From: Dryococelus australis
Lineage: Eukaryota > Arthropoda > Insecta > Phasmatodea > Phasmatidae
Assembly: GCA_029891345.1 (NCBI GenBank)
Contig: CM057009.1
Span: 228,461,120 to 228,525,119 of the forward strand
Length of the DNA stretch: 64,000 nt
Direction: 5' to 3'
Made by a program: the position numbers and the translations under genes. Below the pieces are notes generated by a model. It was not told the origin of the DNA. It searched no databases and was given only the letters and a program-made list of their open reading frames with translations. This document shows positions 58,259 through 64,000 of this stretch, in pieces. Each line of letters begins with the position of its first letter. Position 1 is the stretch's first letter.

Positions 58259-58659
58259 GTCTCATTTGGGAAGGGTACAGCACCATGTGCTTGTGCTCAC
58301 AAGGTCCGACGGCTCTATCCTGTACAAGTCCAGATCATTTTTTGTTTTCTATGAAATAAATAAATAACAGCACACGTCTGGGTGTCGCTCGATGACTTAA
58401 AACAACTGTAAACAATATGGCGGATGCATACCAGTGACTCCTAACAGGCGTTGAAGGAAAAAACATGGCAGACACACACCAGCACCCACTGGCAGGTGAT
58501 GAACAAACAATACTGTAAACAAGTTGGCAGGACTCAAATACTCATAGAAAATTATTGAAAAATTTATTTTAAGAATTATGGAATTAATTGTTTTATGTTC
58601 AGCCTTAGAGGTGACAAGGGAATGGAGCCGACCAGTTACAATGTTATTATAGCATCCAA

Positions 58660-59100
58660 CCACCATGTTGGAACCCACTGACAACCTCTGACCTTTGCCC
58701 TATAACCACGACATTCGATGACCTTGAAAAACAAAACTCGAAAAAAAAAATTAAAAATTAAACAAATACATAAAAGTCAGCAAACACTGGTGGTAGTAGT
58801 ACATTACTGACTACTACCACCATCTTGGATCCAGGTGTGCTGAGACCTTGATACTATAACCATAACTTTGGATGACCTTAAAAACAAAAACTGTTAAAAA
58901 ATATTATAATAATTAAATAAATTCATCAAAGTCAGCAAACATATTATGTTATTGACTGCTTACACCATATCGGATACAGCTAACCTTGACCTATAACTTT
59001 GACCCATTTATGTTGGACTATGAACCCAAAAAAATTCTACAAATTTTTATAAAAACCCAAAAATTCCACAAAATTATGAAAAAAAACATGAATAACTAGT
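58660..59100. repeat. Degenerate 145-155-bp tandem repeat
   Basis: Three diverged units. CACCATGTTGG, CACCATCTTGG and CACCATATCGG occur near 58662, 58818 and 58963, each followed by GACCTT...CTATAACC-type sequence and an A-rich stretch, and the first two also by AAGTCAGCAAACA. A 13-bp perfect stem (58788-58800 with 58810-58822) sits at the boundary of units 1 and 2. Confidence 0.7.
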
Positions 59101-59119
59101 TTTTTATCTGTCTTTCGAT

Positions 59120-59420
59120 CAGTTTCGCAATATTTCTATCAATCAGGTCTGCAATTGGTTCGGCTATCGCAATCAGCTCCGCAAAATCAATGTGCTCCGC
59201 AATCTGTTCCAAAATCAGCTCCACAATCGCAATCAGTAGCGCAATCGGCACCGCAATCATTACATCTTGCAATTTTTCTATTTATATTTCACAATCTTTA
59301 CATCAATATTTCGATATATTTCCATCAATATTTAGCAATCTTCCTCCTCACCAATTTTTCCATCACTCTTAAGCAACCTCCTACTCCTTAGCAATATTTC
59401 CATTAATATTTTGCATTATT
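59120..59420. repeat. Simple repeats, CGCAATC and CATCAATATTT types
   Basis: First part (59150-59270): short units around TCCGCAATC(A/T)G. Second part (59270-59420): AGCAAT/CATCAATATTT units. The overlapping plus frames (59155-59391) are Ser/Gln/Pro-rich by-products. Confidence 0.75.
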
Positions 59421-62400
59421 TCCAATAATCGTCAATATACGGGTCTGTGTTGTTAGACTTTATCCATACGTATTTAAAAAACTATTCAACAACTACCTCC
59501 AAAATGTGTACATGAACACAGAATTAATGTTTTTGTAGGTACTCAAATATCAGTGCATTTTATACTGCAGATATTTATGTTAATAGTCGGGTGCTCATAG
59601 CACCACTTTAATATTGTGCGGGATAAAAGGATACTAAACAAAAAAAAAATGTATATATATCATAATAATTTATTGTTATTTCATAATAAAAATTTCAGAA
59701 GAAAACAGATCATCACATCATTCGATGCAACCCCCTTATTTCAGTTTACTAATGATGAAACATATATCTACATTGCGCAAAGTCAAACCCATGTTTGTGA
59801 AGGTCAATCAATAATTCGAGTCTATCAACAAGTTCATTTCGATCATCGGTATACATGGTTTCAGCACTCTCAGAGTCTTCTGTCTTCTCCATTTCGATCG
59901 TTACAGCAAATGTGCTGGAGGGACGTGTCAGTACATCGAGAAAATCGCAATCTTCGTCTTCAACATTATCACTGTCTTCGTGTTCATTTCATATATGCTG
60001 TATTCATGATCGCCTTCTATTTCTGTTTCATAATATCAATATTATATTTAATTTTCTTTGTGGCAGGAGTTGTATGCTCACCAGTATTTAGAGCCGACGA
60101 CAATTTATTTTGAAGTTCGTCAACTTCACACGAATGTCTTACTAGTGTACATTCTGGGCAAACCGACTATACAGCACTCATTCTATATTTAGCATTAACT
60201 CACTCGTCATAATCGTCTGAAGAAACAGTACCCCTCTATGTAACAATAGGTATTGACGTCATCACTTGCTGACTCCCAATAAGACGAATTCGTGCAGAAC
60301 TTCATATGTTCTTTCAATGTATCGCCTTGTACAAACTACACGGTACCAATGTCGTAACGCTCCATCGCGCGAAAACGACTATTTGTAGAGGCCGTTCTCT
60401 TATGTCGACGAGCATTTTGACCTTACGTGATATCTCGAATCGCAGAATTGACACTGACGACAACCAGGAAGCGCTGATGCAGGTCGCAGCTCCATGTTTG
60501 TTGACGTCAAAGGTATACCTCCGTATTCGCAATTTCTCTTCATCTTACGACGAGAGATCACTTCCAAATCGAAGTTCACCTCGCGGTGTCAGAACGTCAA
60601 ATGTAATTTTTCAATGTGAATGTGGTTCTTTTAGCAGTAATTGTCTAGCTTGTGCTCACAAAAGGACTTCCACCATAAAATTTTTATGTTAAAATGTGGG
60701 AGCGCTCTGAGAAAACCAACATACTCATTTCCCAATTTATAGAAATCAGATTATCAATGATTGTATCAAAATCTGTTCAGCATTTCAAATAAATTAAAAA
60801 AAAATAGAGGCTATTAAGCAGATATAGAAAGTAATTATATAAAGTGAAAAACAAATGGTTTTTGTGATGATAATTGTGCAAGCTACTGCAAATAAACGTA
60901 TTAGTGAGTTCAGTAAAGTGGATGTTTGCTAAACAGTATTAAACTAAATAATTTTTGTGATAAGAATTTATAACATTTATTAAATAACTTACCTAATTTT
61001 CTAGAAGCGAAGTCACAATTTTTTATAGCAGCTATTAACCAGTAGCAAATATTTCTCACAAATGTTTATTACATTTGTTAATATGAAACTTCATTGGTAT
61101 TTATACATCAAAACTGGGATTAAGGAGCCACAGACCCATTCACATGCAAACATACTATATGTACAGTGATAACATAAACTTTGATAACAGTGTCTACATA
61201 ATCAAATAGATTTATATGCATTTATTTTTTGTTAGCTCTGTCTTATTATGGCACCCGGATTGTTAGGGCTAGTCACAAACACCTAATAGAACGAAGTGAT
61301 TCCATTTAACACATTTAATGAACTATCAGCAAGACAAGTGATACACTTATAGCAATGCAATTACTTACTGTGCGAGTCTGAGACAACGGACTTAGCGATT
61401 AAAAGAAAATCGACTAAATAAACGCACTGAAACAACTTCATAATAAATAATGTCAACGTGATTGAGGAGGTGGCATCTGAGGCGTTGTCCAACGGAGTCA
61501 TCCCAGGAAGGCGAAGTGAACTCTCTGGCGTCACTCGGACAAGTACGGTGTCTCAAGGCTTGGCACGGTTGAATATAGTAACATGACTGGCGTGGGGGAA
61601 AGTCTCCCGCCAATACGAAGTCAGGACGTGGGCAGGACGTTGGTCGTCAAGCGGTTACGTCAGCACATGACTGGACGCATGATACAGAAATCATGCGAGG
61701 GGAATATCAAGAAAAACAGGATGTAACTTCCTGTCAAAAGTGGCCTGACTTCCCATCAGAAAGTGGTTGAATCACACTCACGGGGTTTAGAAATCACAGC
61801 AGGCAATATCAGAATGGATACAGCTTCTGTTGCGGGAAACCCAGCTAGCTGTCCTGACAGGCCTGTGGCACTATATTATATTAAGAGCTTCCAGTAAATT
61901 ATATTTCTTAATGTTGTCCATACAATGTTTTGCAGTAATGTATACTTCATTAAAATTTTATCAGAATGTTTATTGGCCATACTTTATTTAATCTTACTAG
62001 TTGCTCAGAAACTTCTGTTAAGGTAAATTAACATCAGAACCAACCATAAATACAATAAATTTTTTTTATGCTGATTTGGCGTTATTCCATGTTCACTGGA
62101 AAAAAAATGTACACAAATATTTTATTTAGTTGGACACAGATTTTTAATAACCATTTCAGGAATGCTATTATTTGTGTTTCCTATATTTGCTCTTATGTAA
62201 TTAATCAGCCATTATGCAAACAAGCACTGTACTAAGACATTATTTTCCGACATCATAAGAAATTGACATCTCATAATTTATTCACCATAACCAAAGAAGC
62301 ATCAGTCACATGGCCACATATGAACCTTGATATTGGCAGTGTACCTATTTTGTAAAGACATGCAGCTGGAAAACTTGACATTAGTTTATTAATATAGCAA

Positions 62401-64000
62401 ACATGTAAGATATAGCTAATAATATTATTTTGCAGAGTACCTATAGGTATTTAATATGTGGAATAGCTTTTAAATAGTGCATATCTAAATTGGCGGAAGC
62501 TTCATTTTCTTGGTAATAAGAACTGATGTACGTACACTAACTAACAAAAATATGTAATCCTTTAATTACCTAGTTTTAAAATCAATGAATTTCGAAATAA
62601 TCCACTAAAATAAATTCATTATACTTCATGTGCACCAAAACAATATACGAAAAATCGCACATCTGAATATATTTTAAAAAATGTGACATTCCATGTATTC
62701 AGATACATGTTCATCTTCGTTTCATAATTACCGCAGAGGTAATTAGTCATGAAGTAATATGTTGGTGCTCAAGTGACTGTGGAATAGAGCAATTCTTAGG
62801 CCCGATGCATAAGCAAATGTACGAAGATCTTACAATTATTTAAAAGAATGAAAGTTCTGAAGTAGTAGGATTTGAGGAAGTTTGGTGCAAAGGCGTGGGC
62901 CGCCGGACCGTCGGAGCTGTTCATACTATGTCATTCCAGTCCTCCGGCGGCCGTATTGTCCACCATGTTATATTTCGGTGACCTTAACCTCGATCTTGCG
63001 ATGGTGCTGCAGCGCCGTCGCGGTTAGTGCTACATTTTGCCATTTTTTAGTGCCATTTTGCCATTTATTTACTGTTCTTTTCGCGCCTCTCAGAATCCGA
63101 TTCCCTTTTCCTTCCGCTCCCCCTTGCCTAGCTCATTTCCCGGTGCGTCATACATTAAATTGTAGTGAAGTTCAATAGATCAGCTGGGTTGTAAGCGGTG
63201 GCCTTCAATTCTACAGCTGCGACTCGAAGCATTTACATCGAGCTCTCCTTCGAACACACCATCAGCATGGAAATATACGTCATTTAGAAATTATAATATT
63301 TGCATAGCACACGAGTAATTTTCTATTTATATTTTGTAATTAATCTAATTCAGTGTAAAACCTTCAGTGTGATCAGGTGGAATACGGGAAGACACGGTGA
63401 GTCGTTGACAGTTTGATATTATTCAAGCTTTAGTTTTTGTGTTGCGATGTAGTTGGCTTTTTAATATAATATCGTGCACGACTTATAGCGTTCCTTATTC
63501 TGTGTTTGCTATCCTGTGATAATATTACGATTTTTAATAGAAATATGGTTTCAACATCGCCGTTCGTGTTTGTCTGTTGTAAATGCGTAGTTTACTTGTA
63601 CTATCGTTGTCCCATTTGGCTGGCCAGGCCGACGAGCTTTGTTAGTTATTGCCTGTCCACACCTAGCCGCGCCGCCTTTGGTAGAAAATGTTTTAATTAT
63701 CTGGGTATTTTTACAGCCAAGCGATTGGAACGGCCCACCGAAATTTTTGGGTGATGCCTGGTTTAGCAATGTATTTTTGATAGTAATTTTATTCTACTTT
63801 TTAATTTGTCTTTTAATTGCACCGCGCTTTGATGGGCCTAGTATGGCTGTGGATGTTTACAGTAATTATTCAATGTTAGTGAAACATAAAGGCGCAGTTG
63901 GTCTTGTAGTTGAATATTGCGTGGCTGGATTTTTTATACAAATGTATGTGCATAAAAATACCTTTGACGTTGGAACTCACGTGCGTAGCAAATATAGTAA
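59421..64000. other. Unassigned DNA with one fragment related to the inverted arms
   Basis: 60376-60500 is similar to 18217-18330 of the left arm (shared CGTTCTCTTATGTC, CGAGCATTTTGA and GTCGC(G/A)GCTCC), so another arm fragment lies here. The 165-codon plus frame at 59616-60113 and the 128-codon frame at 60306-60692 show no recognised domain. GC-richer patches lie at 61440-61690 and 62880-63130. No gene, RNA or LTR pair could be supported. Confidence 0.45.

Noticed and set aside
59616..60113. 165-codon plus-strand gene
   Set aside because: No domain, no convincing initiation or splice context, and an overlapping frame of similar quality; left unassigned.

Overview
The window reads as intergenic or intronic DNA from a large, transposon-rich arthropod genome, most likely an insect. 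It is AT-rich overall, has no long intact reading frames, carries tRNA-derived SINEs of a type common in insects, and is built from stacked, decayed mobile elements. No host gene, rRNA, intact tRNA or CRISPR array could be supported.

1-14562 and 34005-41000: remains of two head-to-tail copies of one Ty3/gypsy-type retroelement ('element A'), both on the minus strand. Copy 1 (1-5545) has the protease, Gag and 5' leader with tandem arrays. Copy 2 runs from about 41000 down to 5546 but is split twice by younger insertions. A second gypsy element ('element B', 5817-13778, minus strand, two 775-bp LTRs) lies inside the reverse transcriptase of copy 2. A roughly 19.4-kb element with multi-kilobase inverted arms (about 14563-34004) lies inside its protease. 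The layers give a relative chronology: A first, then B and the inverted-repeat element.

14563-34004: left arm about 14645-20410, right arm about 27735-33998, unique centre about 20410-27735. The centre holds the broken zinc-finger/N-terminal part of a gene (minus strand, 21845-23100) that I judge to be of the type found ahead of family-B, protein-primed DNA polymerases. The polymerase domain itself is absent. Fragments related to the arms recur at 42240-43240 and 60370-60510.

41000-49500: mostly unassigned AT-rich DNA with a purine-rich tract (45800-46080), a double stem-loop (46322-46393) and a minus-strand tRNA-derived SINE (48706-48973).

51425-56465: a decayed Polinton/Maverick (adintovirus-like) element. 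Minus strand: a phospholipase A2/pX-like virion protein and the C-terminal part of the major capsid protein. Plus strand: a FtsK/HerA packaging ATPase, a fibre/collar-like protein, three small unassigned frames and a retroviral-type integrase. All are interrupted by stops and frameshifts.

56500-64000: no recognisable gene. There is a tRNA-derived SINE with a poly(A) tail (58066-58258), two simple tandem arrays (58660-59100, 59120-59420) and unassigned sequence.
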